NCBI GenBank assembly: GCA_018402445.1
Contig: JAGYIT010000016.1
Coordinates: 1 to 64,000 of the forward strand
Direction of reading: 5' to 3'
DNA length: 64,000 nt
Source of the DNA: Akkermansiaceae bacterium
Lineage (GTDB): Bacteria > Verrucomicrobiota > Verrucomicrobiia > Verrucomicrobiales > Akkermansiaceae
Below the pieces are notes generated by a model, which was not told the DNA's origin, made no database searches, and was given only the letters and a program-made list of their open reading frames with translations. Within the stretch, counting starts at the first letter, position 1; each line of letters opens with the position of its first letter. Both the position numbers and the translations under genes were made by a program. This document shows positions 56,194 to 64,000 of the stretch, piece after piece.

Positions 56194-58629
56194 TCAATCC
56201 GGCTGGATTTGCAGCCGAGGCGGCTTGCTCATCCTGATCGTATCTTCGAAATCCCCGAGATCGAGGCTGTCGAGGACGTTCGTGCTGCGGCGCACGAAAC
56301 CGGTCTGACCGCCGCCGCCGGAATAGCTGGGGAGTTCCGTGTGGTAGGGATCCTCTCCGATCAGCACCGGCTCCTTAGGCAAAACAGGCAGGGCATCCAG
56401 CGCCGGTAGGTTTCCCAAGGAATGGCCTGGATCCGCCTCGCCGAGACTCGCCCCGGAATGGTGCGTGCAGAACGGCAGGTTCTGCGTCCCCTCGCGGAAA
56501 TACTCGGCGGTCACCGTGCTCTTGGACTTCACCGTTCCCGCCGCCACGTCCTCGACCATTTCCTGGCAGAACTGGGTCGCGCGCTGGCCGGAAACCGAAC
56601 AGATCTCCACTTCCACGAGCGACTCGGGTTTCACGAGAGCCTTGCCGCCGAAAGCCGGGGCCGCCGCGTTCATCGCAGCCGTCCAGACCGGCATCGAGAG
56701 ATCACGGCTGAACGCACCCGGATAGATCGGCTCGCTGTTGCCCTGCAGGAAGCCCGTCCAAACGCCGCAGGTGACGCGCCCGTTATATCCAAGGAACCAT
56801 GTGTCCGCGAAATCATGCGTCGAGCCCCCCTTGCCCGCGCCGGTGAAGGGCTTCTCCAAAAGGTCGCCCGCCAGCCCCCGCGCGCTGCCATCTGTCATGC
56901 CGCCGGCCATCATGCTGTGGACTTGCCAAGCGACCCCCGAATCGAGAATGCGGCCCGTGGGGTTCGCGGTCGGCGTGCGCCGATAGACCACGCGCCCCAC
57001 GGCGTTCTCAATCCTGTCGATGTAAGAGAATTTTACCGGCCCGCGGCGCCCGTCGAGCGGAAAGGTGGACATCGCGGTAACCGCCTCCTTCAGCGAAGCT
57101 GGCTCCCAGCCGACGCTGACCCTCGGCAAAGGCTTCGAGTCCTTCATCGAGAACCCGAACGCCACCGCCGCATCGAGAATGCGCCGGATGCCGATCTCTC
57201 CGCCAAGCCTCACGGTCGCCGCGATCTTGGAATGGGAGAAGGCGCGCCGCAGGTTGATAATGCCCTCGTATTTCGGCGAAGGCACCTCCATCCCCCACTC
57301 ACCCAAGATGCCCTCCCGCCCGCCGACCATCACCGCGCGATTGTCCATCGGCTCGTCCTCCAGACTGGACGCGGGCGAGTGCTTGTTGGCGAGCGCGGCG
57401 GAATACAGGAAAGGGAAAAACGCGGTGCCCAGCGGGCGTTTCCCCATCTCGATGAAATCGAAAGGTGCCTCCGCGTAATCCCGCCCGCCGACATGCGCCA
57501 GCACGTCGCCCGTGGCATGATCCACCATGAACACCGCTCCCTGCAGGTATTCCGGATCCGTATCGGCGTCTGCGCGGTCATACTCGGAATATTTCTGGCG
57601 CATGTAGCCGGGGTGCTTTTCCGTGTCAGCGAGCGAAACCGCCAGCGCCTTCTCCGCCGCGTTCTGAACCTCGGCGGAAATGGTCGTGTGGATCGTGTAG
57701 CCGCCCGCTGCCAGCGCGTCCACTCCCAGCGATTTCGCGACCCCGTCGGCAATCCTCTCGTAAAGATGGGATGTTCCACGCCGCAGCGGCTTCGGGTTCA
57801 CGGTCACCGGTTTCGCCAGCGCCTCCGCGAGTTCTTTTCGGGAGATCATGCCTTCATCCCGCATCCGCGCGAGCACCATGTTGCGCGCCTTGCGGCTGGA
57901 CTCGATGTTGTTGAGCGGCGAGTTGTTCGTCGGGTTCTTGATCAGACCGACGATCGTGGCGCTCTCCTCGAGAGTGAGATCCTTCGGCTCCTTGCCGAAA
58001 TAACCCAGAGATGCCGAGCGCAGCCCGTAGAAACCGCTGCCGAAATAAATGCGGTTCAGGTAGAAATCGAGGATCTGTTGCTTGGAATAACGCTCCTCGA
58101 TGCGCATCGCGAGGAAGGCCTCGACCATTTTCCGCTGCACGCCGCCCTCCCCACGCGCCGCGGCATCCTGCTTGAGCGGATAGGCGTTCCGAGCGAGTTG
58201 CTGGGTGATCGTGCTCGCGCCCTGCGTGGTGGTGCCCGCCTGGTAGTTCAACTTCAGCGCGCGCATGATGCCGATGTAATCGACGCCGGAATGGGTCAGG
58301 AAACGCGAGTCCTCCCCGGCGCGCAGCGTGTCGATGAAGAGCTTGGGCACATCTCCGATAGGCATGACGCTGCGGTTCTGGACGAAGATCCGCCCAATTT
58401 CCTTGCCATTACGATCCAAGATGACACTCGGGATCTCCAACTCGTTGATTTTCCCCAGATCATAGGTCACTGCCCGCTCGCGGTATTCTCGGGTGTACTG
58501 CTCCGCGAAGAGGAACCCGAAAACCCCGACGATCAGGACAAGCATGAAGCTCACCAACCAGAAGGTTTTGCGCTTGTAGAACCGGCGTTTTCCGCCCTTC
58601 TTCCGGGTGCTTTTGCTATACTGCGCCAT
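56194..58629 (-). CDS. Class A penicillin-binding protein with degenerate transpeptidase domain
   Basis: An 811-residue protein: cytoplasmic basic N-terminus, membrane helix 23-42, GT51 transglycosylase domain with catalytic Glu106 (RAGEDSRFLTHSG), TTQGASTITQQLARN and ERYSKQQILDFYLNRIYFG, then a transpeptidase-like domain (about 320-690). Its three motifs are altered: SxxK reads Thr402-Ala-Phe-Phe405, SxN reads Ser467-Lys-Ile469, and KTG(T) reads KGGS. The C-terminal Cys-containing tail is typical of PBP1a. It should polymerise glycan strands but not cross-link them. The ATG at 58629 overlaps the divergent MidA ATG; ATG 58641 is possible. Confidence 0.88.
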   Translation of the reverse strand: MAQYSKSTRKKGGKRRFYKRKTFWLVSFMLVLIVGVFGFLFAEQYTREYRERAVTYDLGKINELEIPSVILDRNGKEIGRIFVQNRSVMPIGDVPKLFIDTLRAGEDSRFLTHSGVDYIGIMRALKLNYQAGTTTQGASTITQQLARNAYPLKQDAAARGEGGVQRKMVEAFLAMRIEERYSKQQILDFYLNRIYFGSGFYGLRSASLGYFGKEPKDLTLEESATIVGLIKNPTNNSPLNNIESSRKARNMVLARMRDEGMISRKELAEALAKPVTVNPKPLRRGTSHLYERIADGVAKSLGVDALAAGGYTIHTTISAEVQNAAEKALAVSLADTEKHPGYMRQKYSEYDRADADTDPEYLQGAVFMVDHATGDVLAHVGGRDYAEAPFDFIEMGKRPLGTAFFPFLYSAALANKHSPASSLEDEPMDNRAVMVGGREGILGEWGMEVPSPKYEGIINLRRAFSHSKIAATVRLGGEIGIRRILDAAVAFGFSMKDSKPLPRVSVGWEPASLKEAVTAMSTFPLDGRRGPVKFSYIDRIENAVGRVVYRRTPTANPTGRILDSGVAWQVHSMMAGGMTDGSARGLAGDLLEKPFTGAGKGGSTHDFADTWFLGYNGRVTCGVWTGFLQGNSEPIYPGAFSRDLSMPVWTAAMNAAAPAFGGKALVKPESLVEVEICSVSGQRATQFCQEMVEDVAAGTVKSKSTVTAEYFREGTQNLPFCTHHSGASLGEADPGHSLGNLPALDALPVLPKEPVLIGEDPYHTELPSYSGGGGQTGFVRRSTNVLDSLDLGDFEDTIRMSKPPRLQIQPD

Positions 58630-59791
58630 GCCTAATGCCATTCCGAAACCGCCTTCCGGCGAACTCCCGTTCCCGCAGGATTACCCCAATCCACCGGACT
58701 CGGCAACCCCTTCCTTGCGGGAAAAGATCCTCGCAACGATCGCAGAGAGGGGCTGCATTCCCTTTCCGGAATACCTCGGAATCGCGCTCTACGATCCGGA
58801 ACTCGGCTACTACGCCCGCGCCGGCACGCAGGTCGGGCGTCGGGGCGATTTCTATACCAGCGTCAGCGTCGGCCCACTGTTCGGGAGCTTATTGGCGCGG
58901 CGCTTTTTGGGATGGTGGGAGGAAAATGGAAGACCGATGGATTGGCGGGTGCTCGAGATCGGCGCGCACGACGGCACTCTCGCGGCGGACATCCTTTCGG
59001 AAATGCGCCTCATCTCAGCGGATGCCTGGCGGGGGCTGGAATACGCCATCGCCGAGCCCCTGCCGCGCCTGCGCGAACTCCAGAAGGTGCGTTTGGAAAA
59101 TCTCGCTTCCCGCCTGCTCATTGCCGATGGCTTCGGCAGCATCACCGCGCAACCCCTTCCCGGTATCGCCTTCGGAAACGAAATTCTCGACGCCCTGCCC
59201 TTTCACCTTATCGAGATGAAAGGCGGCTCGTGGAAGGAACTCCATGTCATCGCCGATGAAATCGGAACGCTGTCGCTGGAGCCACGGGCAACACCGATCC
59301 AACTCGGAAACGATTTCCCCGAGGGCTACCGCACTGAGGTGAGGACGAATTTCCCAGATTTTCTCGCGGAAATCTCCTCCTGCCTGTCTGCCGGCCTCAT
59401 CCTTTTCGCGGACTACGGTTTCGCCGCGCCGGAATACTACGATATTTCCCGTAGTTCAGGCACGCTCCGCACTTTCTCGTCCCACATGGCGGGCGAGGAC
59501 CCCTTCGCAGCACCCGGGGAGTCGGATATCACCGCCCACGTGGATTTCACGGATCTAGCCAAGGCAGCCCTCGCAGCGGGTTATTCCCCCACCGCATTCG
59601 CCAGCCAAGGCAGCTACCTCACGCACCTCGCAAAAACCATGATCCTCGGCGGTGGCATGGACGATCCGAAGACCATCGCGCAGTTCCGCAGCCTCACCCA
59701 TCCCGCCCATCTCGGCGCGAGGTTTCATGTGATCGAGTTCGAACGCGCGGCGGGCATCCCGCCGGAGGTGGCGCACCGGCTGGCGCTTTGA
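58628..59791 (+). CDS. SAM-dependent methyltransferase, MidA/NDUFAF7 (DUF185) family
   Basis: A 387-residue protein. Hallmarks: CIPFPEYLGIALYDPELGYY, DFYTSVSVGPLFGSLLARRF, WRVLEIGAHDGTLAADIL (SAM-binding), LPGIAFGNEILDALPFHLIE (family motif NE-LDA-P), and HVDFTDLAKAA. Eukaryotic members methylate an Arg of the complex I subunit NDUFS2, the NuoD homologue; nuoD is in this window but far away. The ATG at 58628 shares CATG with the PBP start. The stop abuts that of the glutaredoxin-like gene. Confidence 0.88.
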   Translation: MPNAIPKPPSGELPFPQDYPNPPDSATPSLREKILATIAERGCIPFPEYLGIALYDPELGYYARAGTQVGRRGDFYTSVSVGPLFGSLLARRFLGWWEENGRPMDWRVLEIGAHDGTLAADILSEMRLISADAWRGLEYAIAEPLPRLRELQKVRLENLASRLLIADGFGSITAQPLPGIAFGNEILDALPFHLIEMKGGSWKELHVIADEIGTLSLEPRATPIQLGNDFPEGYRTEVRTNFPDFLAEISSCLSAGLILFADYGFAAPEYYDISRSSGTLRTFSSHMAGEDPFAAPGESDITAHVDFTDLAKAALAAGYSPTAFASQGSYLTHLAKTMILGGGMDDPKTIAQFRSLTHPAHLGARFHVIEFERAAGIPPEVAHRLAL

Positions 59792-60163
59792 TCAGTCGAA
59801 GAAGCGGATCTTACCGGGAGCGGGAAGCCTTCCCGCGGCCATCGCCTCATGCTGTTCATCGGTGCAGGCAGAGTCAATGGGGGCGTCGGGTTGGATCTCG
59901 TTGTCCTTAACTACTCCGTTGGCGAGCATCCATTTCTCGACCTCCTCGCCGCTGACATCTGCGAGCATGTTTCCGTCGATCTCGACGCACGGGGAAAGCG
60001 GCTGGCCGCTGCGCTGCTCCATTTCCCAGCGGAAAGCCGGGTTCTTGATGATGTCCTTCTCCTCGTAGGGCAGGTCGTATTTCCGCATGATGGCGCGAAC
60101 CCCTTCGCTCCATCCACAAAAGGTTTTTAAATAAGCGGTGATCTTCGGCTGCGTGGTGTTCAT
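59792..60163 (-). CDS. Glutaredoxin-like protein with monothiol-type Cys-Gly-Trp-Ser
   Basis: A 123-residue protein. ITAYLKTFCGWSEGVRAIMR gives a Cys-Gly-Trp-Ser active site after the first beta strand; YDLPYEEKDIIKNPAFRWEM and GQPLSPCVEIDGNMLADVSG (cis-Pro region) and EEVEKWM complete a glutaredoxin fold. About 40 extra C-terminal residues include a single Cys. The Ser makes a monothiol mechanism likely. ATG 60163 is preferred over the upstream GCAC-rich start. Convergent with the methyltransferase gene. Confidence 0.8.
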   Translation of the reverse strand: MNTTQPKITAYLKTFCGWSEGVRAIMRKYDLPYEEKDIIKNPAFRWEMEQRSGQPLSPCVEIDGNMLADVSGEEVEKWMLANGVVKDNEIQPDAPIDSACTDEQHEAMAAGRLPAPGKIRFFD

Positions 60164-60499
60164 GTGGCACACAAGATAGGGGGAGCGCGGCGCATTGCAA
60201 CCCGCTTTCCCAACTCACTACCGCTAGTCTGCCACATACCAGAGTAGCCACCCGCCCGTAATACCTTATGCAGAATTATCAATAACTGATACGCCCACCC
60301 ATGCAGCGCTGATCTCCGAACCTAGCACTGCACCAATCAGGAATCCCTATTATCACCCATAATGCTCCGGCAAGTTCAGTTATTTCACAATCCATGGAAA
60401 CGGTTGTATCGAATTACCGCCCGCTTCGTACAAGTGCAGCGATGTGTGTGATCTTGGTCTTGATTCTCGAAGGATCGTAGCCAGAATCCCTACGGAAAT
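60164..60499. other. Gene-free intergenic stretch between divergent genes
   Basis: About 336 bp, richer in A+T than its surroundings, between the glutaredoxin-like gene and the L,D-transpeptidase gene, which are divergent. It should hold both promoters. I see no ORF, RNA structure or repeat that I can name. Confidence 0.5.
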
Positions 60500-61105
60500 A
60501 TGAAATACCTGATCACCCTCGGAGGCGCTCTCGCGCTCGCTTCCTGCTTTAATACCTTACCACCCGGCTCGGATTACATGGCCGGCGTCGGCCCCGTTCA
60601 CCGCCCCACTTCCGGCGGTCCGCACCATCCCGCACCGGCCATACCCGATGATATTTCCTACTGGGACGGCGACGGCGTTTCCGGCCGCCCGCTGGTCAGG
60701 ATCAACCGCAGCGAGCAAAAGGCTTACTTCTATAAATCCGGGGTGCTGGTCGGTGTTTCCAGGATCTCATCCGGTAAAGAGGACAAGGGCACACCTCCGG
60801 GCAGCTACAAAATTTCCCAGAAAAGCAAAGATCACAAATCCACCCTCTACGGAGTGATCAAGGACAAGGCGACCGGTGAAACGGTGAACGAAAGCGCCGA
60901 TATTCGGATCGACAAGCCCGGCCCAGGACAGGTGTTTTACAACGCACCGATGCCCAACTTCATGCGCTTCAACGACGCGGTGGGAATGCACACCGGCTAC
61001 CTTCCGGGATACCCCGCGTCCGCTGGCTGCGTCCGCCTTCCCCACCACATGGCGGAGAAATTCTTCGCTAACGTGGAGATCGGCACGCCGGTCATCGTCG
61101 AGTGA
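60500..61105 (+). CDS. L,D-transpeptidase (YkuD) lipoprotein
   Basis: A 201-residue protein with a lipoprotein signal ending LALASC (Cys16), a short Pro/Gly/His-rich linker and a YkuD domain. It has RINRSEQKAYFYKSGVLVGV, SGKEDKGTPPGSYKISQKSK, and the catalytic motif HTGYLPGYPASAGCVRLP with His and Cys in the standard spacing. Smaller than the transpeptidase at 12190. Acts on peptidoglycan from the membrane surface. ATG start. Confidence 0.88.
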   Translation: MKYLITLGGALALASCFNTLPPGSDYMAGVGPVHRPTSGGPHHPAPAIPDDISYWDGDGVSGRPLVRINRSEQKAYFYKSGVLVGVSRISSGKEDKGTPPGSYKISQKSKDHKSTLYGVIKDKATGETVNESADIRIDKPGPGQVFYNAPMPNFMRFNDAVGMHTGYLPGYPASAGCVRLPHHMAEKFFANVEIGTPVIVE

Positions 61106-61107
61106 CC

Positions 61108-61566
61108 TCAGGCGAGGCGCTGGTCGAAAAGGAACGGTTTCGGCACTGAAAACACGAGTTTCCGGAAATCCGGATGCCTCACGTTGACCATCAGGATGCG
61201 CTCTTCCGGAATGATCACGCTGGGCAAAAGGATCGCCGCGCGTTCGCACCGCCGCACCCAGTCCGCGCCGAAATTCCGCGAAACCGTTGGCGACGAAATA
61301 TCATTCCAACCCTTCGGCAATGCGCTCAGGGATGCGACTTCGATCATCCTATCCGGAACCTCCGCCTCAATGACAACCCACAGCAAATGTGCCGCCGCGC
61401 GCCCGGTGTGGACAAGGATCTCCAGCGCCGCCAGCGCCCTTGATTCCGTGAGGTAAGCGACGGGGAGCCCCGGCGGATTCCAGCGCCCGCCCATCTTCCG
61501 CGCACCCTCGCCGTCCATGGCGGTCGCCGCGCGGCGGATTCCCACAATGCGGTAGAAAGCGGGCAT
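61108..61566 (-). CDS. RES-domain toxin (NAD+-degrading family)
   Basis: A 152-residue protein with the RES pattern: FYRIVGIRRA (Arg), KMGGRWNPPGLPVAYLTESR ALAALEI (Glu and the ES pair; the two halves are contiguous), and the C-terminal NVRHPDFRKLVFSVPKPFLF. RES toxins of Xre-RES systems phosphorylyse NAD+ and stop growth. It lies 2 nt after the antitoxin gene on the same strand, the usual antitoxin-first order. Full length by comparison with the family. Confidence 0.88.
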   Translation of the reverse strand: MPAFYRIVGIRRAATAMDGEGARKMGGRWNPPGLPVAYLTESRALAALEILVHTGRAAAHLLWVVIEAEVPDRMIEVASLSALPKGWNDISSPTVSRNFGADWVRRCERAAILLPSVIIPEERILMVNVRHPDFRKLVFSVPKPFLFDQRLA

Positions 61567-61568
61567 AG

Positions 61569-62066
61569 TCAGTTAGGAACACCGTTTTCGATGCGCCAGA
61601 TCAGCGCCTCTACCTCGCGGGCGCCGATCTCGGTGTCCGCGTAGTCCAGGGGCGTTTCCCCGTTGAAGGCGATGGCTGGGCTGTTCAGCCATTTCGCCGC
61701 CGCCTGGGGCGATTGGAAAAACGCGCTGACACAGTGGAAAATCCGCGCGTAGCGAACCAGCCTGTCCGACTCCGAGCGATCCAGATGGCCGGTTTTCTTA
61801 CGGCGGTGAAGCGTGGCGCGGGACATCCCCAGCAACGCGCCGAGCCGCTCCTCCGTGACCCCGATCATTTCCCGAAAGGCATGGAACTCAGTGAAATCCA
61901 GCCCATCCCGCACCTTCTCCACCATGTAGGCGGCTTCGGGTTCGCGGAGGACACTGCTGTTCTCCCCGCCCTCTTCCCCGCCCTCTTCTCCGCCTTCTTT
62001 CGCACCTTCTTCCGCACGAGACAGCATGGCTTTCATTTCCTCGCTTGCTTTCGCTTTTTGTTTCAT
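61569..62066 (-). CDS. Xre/MbcA/ParS-type antitoxin partner of the RES toxin
   Basis: A 165-residue antitoxin. The N-terminal 50 residues are acidic and low-complexity with a tandem EEGG repeat (KEGGEEGGEEGGENS), reflecting a 12-bp DNA repeat at about 61962-61997. The helix-turn-helix part is EFHAFREMIGVTEERLGALL and LHRRKKTGHLDRSESDRLVR; the C-terminal toxin-binding domain ends FNGETPLDYADTEIGAREVE. It should neutralise the RES toxin and autoregulate the operon. ATG start at 62066. Confidence 0.85.
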   Translation of the reverse strand: MKQKAKASEEMKAMLSRAEEGAKEGGEEGGEEGGENSSVLREPEAAYMVEKVRDGLDFTEFHAFREMIGVTEERLGALLGMSRATLHRRKKTGHLDRSESDRLVRYARIFHCVSAFFQSPQAAAKWLNSPAIAFNGETPLDYADTEIGAREVEALIWRIENGVPN

Positions 62067-62113
62067 TTGCGATAATCTATCCCTTCATTCGAATCATCAC
62101 AAGCATTTTTCCC

Positions 62114-62149
62114 AAAAAAAGAAGCCAGCCGATCTCTCGGCTGGCTTCT
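62114..62149 (-). terminator. Strong intrinsic terminator of the metK-ahcY unit
   Basis: On the minus strand, a perfect 13-bp stem AGAAGCCAGCCGA / TCGGCTGGCTTCT with a GAGA loop is followed by a run of T (the A-run at 62114-62120 on +). It begins 25 nt after the ahcY stop. Confidence 0.9.
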
Positions 62150-62173
62150 AGGAATTCTCGGAACGCGATCGGA

Positions 62174-63586
62174 TCAATAGCGGTAATGATCCGCCTTGAA
62201 CGGACCTTCCGACGAGATGCCGATGTAGTCCGCTTGGTCTTTCGTGAGCGTAGTCAACTTCGCGCCGATTTTTGCAAGGTGGAGTCGCGCCACTTCCTCG
62301 TCAAGATGCTTAGGCAGTACGGTGACCTGGCCGGCCTTGTAGCTGTCGCGGTTTTCCCAAAGGTCGATCTGGGCGAGCGTCTGGTTCGTGAAGCTGTTCG
62401 ACATCACGAAGGACGGGTGGCCCGTGCCGCAACCAAGGTTCACGAGGCGGCCTTCGGCGAGCATGTAGATGCTATTGCCGGTGGGGAACGTGTATTTGTC
62501 CACTTGCGGCTTGATATTCAGTTTCACAACGCCGGGAGCCTTGTTGAGCTTCTCCATCTGGATCTCGTTGTCGAAGTGGCCGATGTTGCAGACGATGGCC
62601 TGGTCTTTCATCTTCGACATGTGGTCGAGGGTGATGATGTCCTTGTTGCCCGTAGTGGTGACGTAAATGTCTCCCCAGCCGAGAGTGTCCTCGATGGTGA
62701 GCACGCGGAAGCCTTCCATCGCCGCCTGAAGGGCGCAGATCGGATCGACCTCGGTCACGACCACCTGGGCACCGGCTCCGCGCAGCGCCTGTGCGCAGCC
62801 TTTGCCCACATCACCGTATCCGCAGACGACGCCGACCTTGCCGGAAATCATCACGTCGGTGGCGCGCTTGATGCCGTCGAGCAGCGATTCGCGGCAGCCG
62901 TAGAGATTGTCGAACTTCGATTTCGTGACGGAGTCATTCACGTTGATCGCGGGGACAAGCAAAGTCCCGGCCTTCGCCATCTGGTAGAGGCGGTGCACAC
63001 CGGTCGTCGTTTCCTCGGAAACACCTTTCCAGTCCTTGACGATGGTGTGGAAAATGCCGGGCTGCTTGACCTTGATGTCGGCGAGGAGATCCTTGATGAC
63101 CTGCTCCTCTTCGCTCTCACCGGGGCTCTCGTGCCAGGTGGAGCCGTTCTCCATTTCGTAGCCCTTGTGGATGAGGAGCGTCGCGTCGCCGCCGTCATCG
63201 ACGATCAGCTGCGGGCCTAGACCGTCCTGGTTCACTAGCGCTTTCCATGTGCACCACCAATATTCCTCCAGCGTCTCGCCCTTCCAAGCGAACACCGGAA
63301 TTTCCTTCGCAGCCATGGCAGCGGCGGCGTGATCTTGGGTGGAGAAAATGTTACAGGAAACCCAGCGGACTTCAGCACCGAGATCCGCGAGCGTCTCGAT
63401 GAGAACCGCGGTCTGGATCGTCATGTGCAGCGAGCCCATGATGCGCACGCCCTGGAGCGGCTTAGTTTTGCCGTATTTTTCCCGTGTCGCCATCAGGCCG
63501 GGCATCTCGTGCTCGGCGATGTCGATTTCCTTGCGGCCGAAATCGGCGAGGCCGATGTCCCTTACTTTGTAATCTGTGAAGCTCAT
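62174..63586 (-). CDS. ahcY: Adenosylhomocysteinase
   Basis: A 470-residue NAD-dependent hydrolase splitting S-adenosylhomocysteine. It opens [20 protein letters not shown]; also present are [26 protein letters not shown], the NAD-binding [42 protein letters not shown], and the C-terminal KADHYRY. I take ATG 63586 (MSFTDYKV); an in-frame ATG at 63631 would add 15 unconserved residues and overlap the metK stop. It follows metK and completes the SAM recycling pair. Confidence 0.96.
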   Translation of the reverse strand: MSFTDYKVRDIGLADFGRKEIDIAEHEMPGLMATREKYGKTKPLQGVRIMGSLHMTIQTAVLIETLADLGAEVRWVSCNIFSTQDHAAAAMAAKEIPVFAWKGETLEEYWWCTWKALVNQDGLGPQLIVDDGGDATLLIHKGYEMENGSTWHESPGESEEEQVIKDLLADIKVKQPGIFHTIVKDWKGVSEETTTGVHRLYQMAKAGTLLVPAINVNDSVTKSKFDNLYGCRESLLDGIKRATDVMISGKVGVVCGYGDVGKGCAQALRGAGAQVVVTEVDPICALQAAMEGFRVLTIEDTLGWGDIYVTTTGNKDIITLDHMSKMKDQAIVCNIGHFDNEIQMEKLNKAPGVVKLNIKPQVDKYTFPTGNSIYMLAEGRLVNLGCGTGHPSFVMSNSFTNQTLAQIDLWENRDSYKAGQVTVLPKHLDEEVARLHLAKIGAKLTTLTKDQADYIGISSEGPFKADHYRY

Positions 63587-63623
63587 TGTTTTTGTATTGG
63601 AGGTTGGTGGTGGTTTGGTTGGT

Positions 63624-64000
63624 TCAGCCATGCGCCTTCTTGAGCGCAGCAGCCTTGTCCGTTTTCTCCCACGTCAGATCCGCGTCGTCCTTGCCGAAGT
63701 GGCCGTAGTTCGTGGTTTTCGAGTAGAAGGGGCGGAGCAGCTTGAGCTGTTTGACGATGTCGGCGGGCTTGAAGGAGAAAACCTTGAGCACGGCGGCGAG
63801 CACCTTCGCGTCATCGCCGGTGCCGAAGGTGTCGATGTGGACGGAGAGCGGCTGCGGGTGTCCGATGGCGTAGGCGAACTGCACCTCGCACTTCGAGGCG
63901 AGCCCGGCGGCGACGACGTTTTTCGCAACCCAGCGGCCCATGTAGGCGGCAGAGCGGTCCACCTTGGAGGGATCCTTTCCGGAGAAAGCACCGCCACCGT
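63624..64000 (-). CDS. metK: S-adenosylmethionine synthetase, C-terminal part (runs off the window)
   Basis: Only the last 125 or so codons are present. The sequence starts at the window edge with [20 protein letters not shown] (the conserved MetK motif '[19 protein letters not shown]') and continues [20 protein letters not shown] and [20 protein letters not shown]. MetK makes SAM from methionine and ATP. The stop lies 38 nt before the ahcY start, giving a metK-ahcY operon closed by the terminator at 62114. Confidence 0.95.
   Translation of the reverse strand, partial: GGGAFSGKDPSKVDRSAAYMGRWVAKNVVAAGLASKCEVQFAYAIGHPQPLSVHIDTFGTGDDAKVLAAVLKVFSFKPADIVKQLKLLRPFYSKTTNYGHFGKDDADLTWEKTDKAAALKKAHG

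Noticed and set aside
56422..58635. A 737-codon open frame on the + strand opposite the class A PBP
   Set aside because: Arg/His/Leu-rich antisense shadow with no domain; the minus strand has GT51 motifs and a signal anchor.

Overview
The window is 64 kb of GC-rich bacterial chromosome, most likely from a member of the Verrucomicrobiota (a Verrucomicrobiaceae-like lineage). The clues are a PVC-type membrane-bound-dehydrogenase/CxxCH protein, a sialate O-acetylesterase, DUF1080 and DUF4338 remnants, a thioredoxin with an SLA1-homology-like N-terminus, DUF5069 and VF530 proteins, and a long prepilin peptidase with a polar insertion. Assignment is by gene content only. Most starts lack a clear Shine-Dalgarno site.

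Layout. (1) 1-5453: right end of an integrated element read leftward (tyrosine integrase, excisionase-like protein, CHC2/Toprim primase, RepA-like ATPase, an iteron-like repeat cluster), bounded on the right by a tRNA 3' fragment that looks like an att site. (2) 5.7-13.4 kb: housekeeping genes (DUF255 thioredoxin protein, RNase H-fold exonuclease, enoyl reductase, tsaE, hflX, L,D-transpeptidase) mixed with debris of decayed genes. (3) 13.4-20 kb: frameshifted SurA-like isomerase, ligase-associated DEXH helicase, ABC transporter with a co-encoded exported protein. (4) 20.2-22.7 kb: nuoD and nuoE with a thioredoxin-like gene between them. (5) 22.9-28.4 kb: TonB energising operon (DUF3450, two ExbB/TolQ proteins, ExbD, TonB, TPR protein). 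(6) 28.4-33.1 kb: tig-clpP-serine hydrolase-clpX on the minus strand. (7) 33.4-42.5 kb: prepilin peptidase, malate dehydrogenase, adenylate-kinase-like protein, TPR protein, sialate esterase, large PVC dehydrogenase. (8) 42.6-52.1 kb: flavin reductase, glycine-zipper lipoprotein, DsbD, tRNA-Gly(GCC), trpC, orphan antitoxin, VF530, MTA phosphorylase, purM, purF. (9) 52.3-64 kb: xylose isomerase, uracil-DNA glycosylase, LOG protein, class A PBP, MidA methyltransferase, glutaredoxin-like protein, second L,D-transpeptidase, RES/Xre toxin-antitoxin pair, ahcY and the end of metK.

Three themes stand out. First, several families of short modular repeats (TTGAAAG-type, ATCACCGATC-type, TTAGTTA-type, CATCTGCGTC-type, CGCGAAT-type) fill gene junctions. 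Four genes (13449, 25134, 26321, 50153) start with a TTG codon lying in or at the very end of a TTGAAAG-type repeat, with an in-frame stop just upstream. Other copies lie in frame inside the helicase gene or encode the signal peptide of the TPR gene. Second, five single-base +1 frame lesions break four otherwise well-preserved chromosomal genes, so sequence error has to be excluded. Third, the class A PBP keeps its transglycosylase motifs but has lost the transpeptidase catalytic residues, while two L,D-transpeptidases are encoded in the same window.
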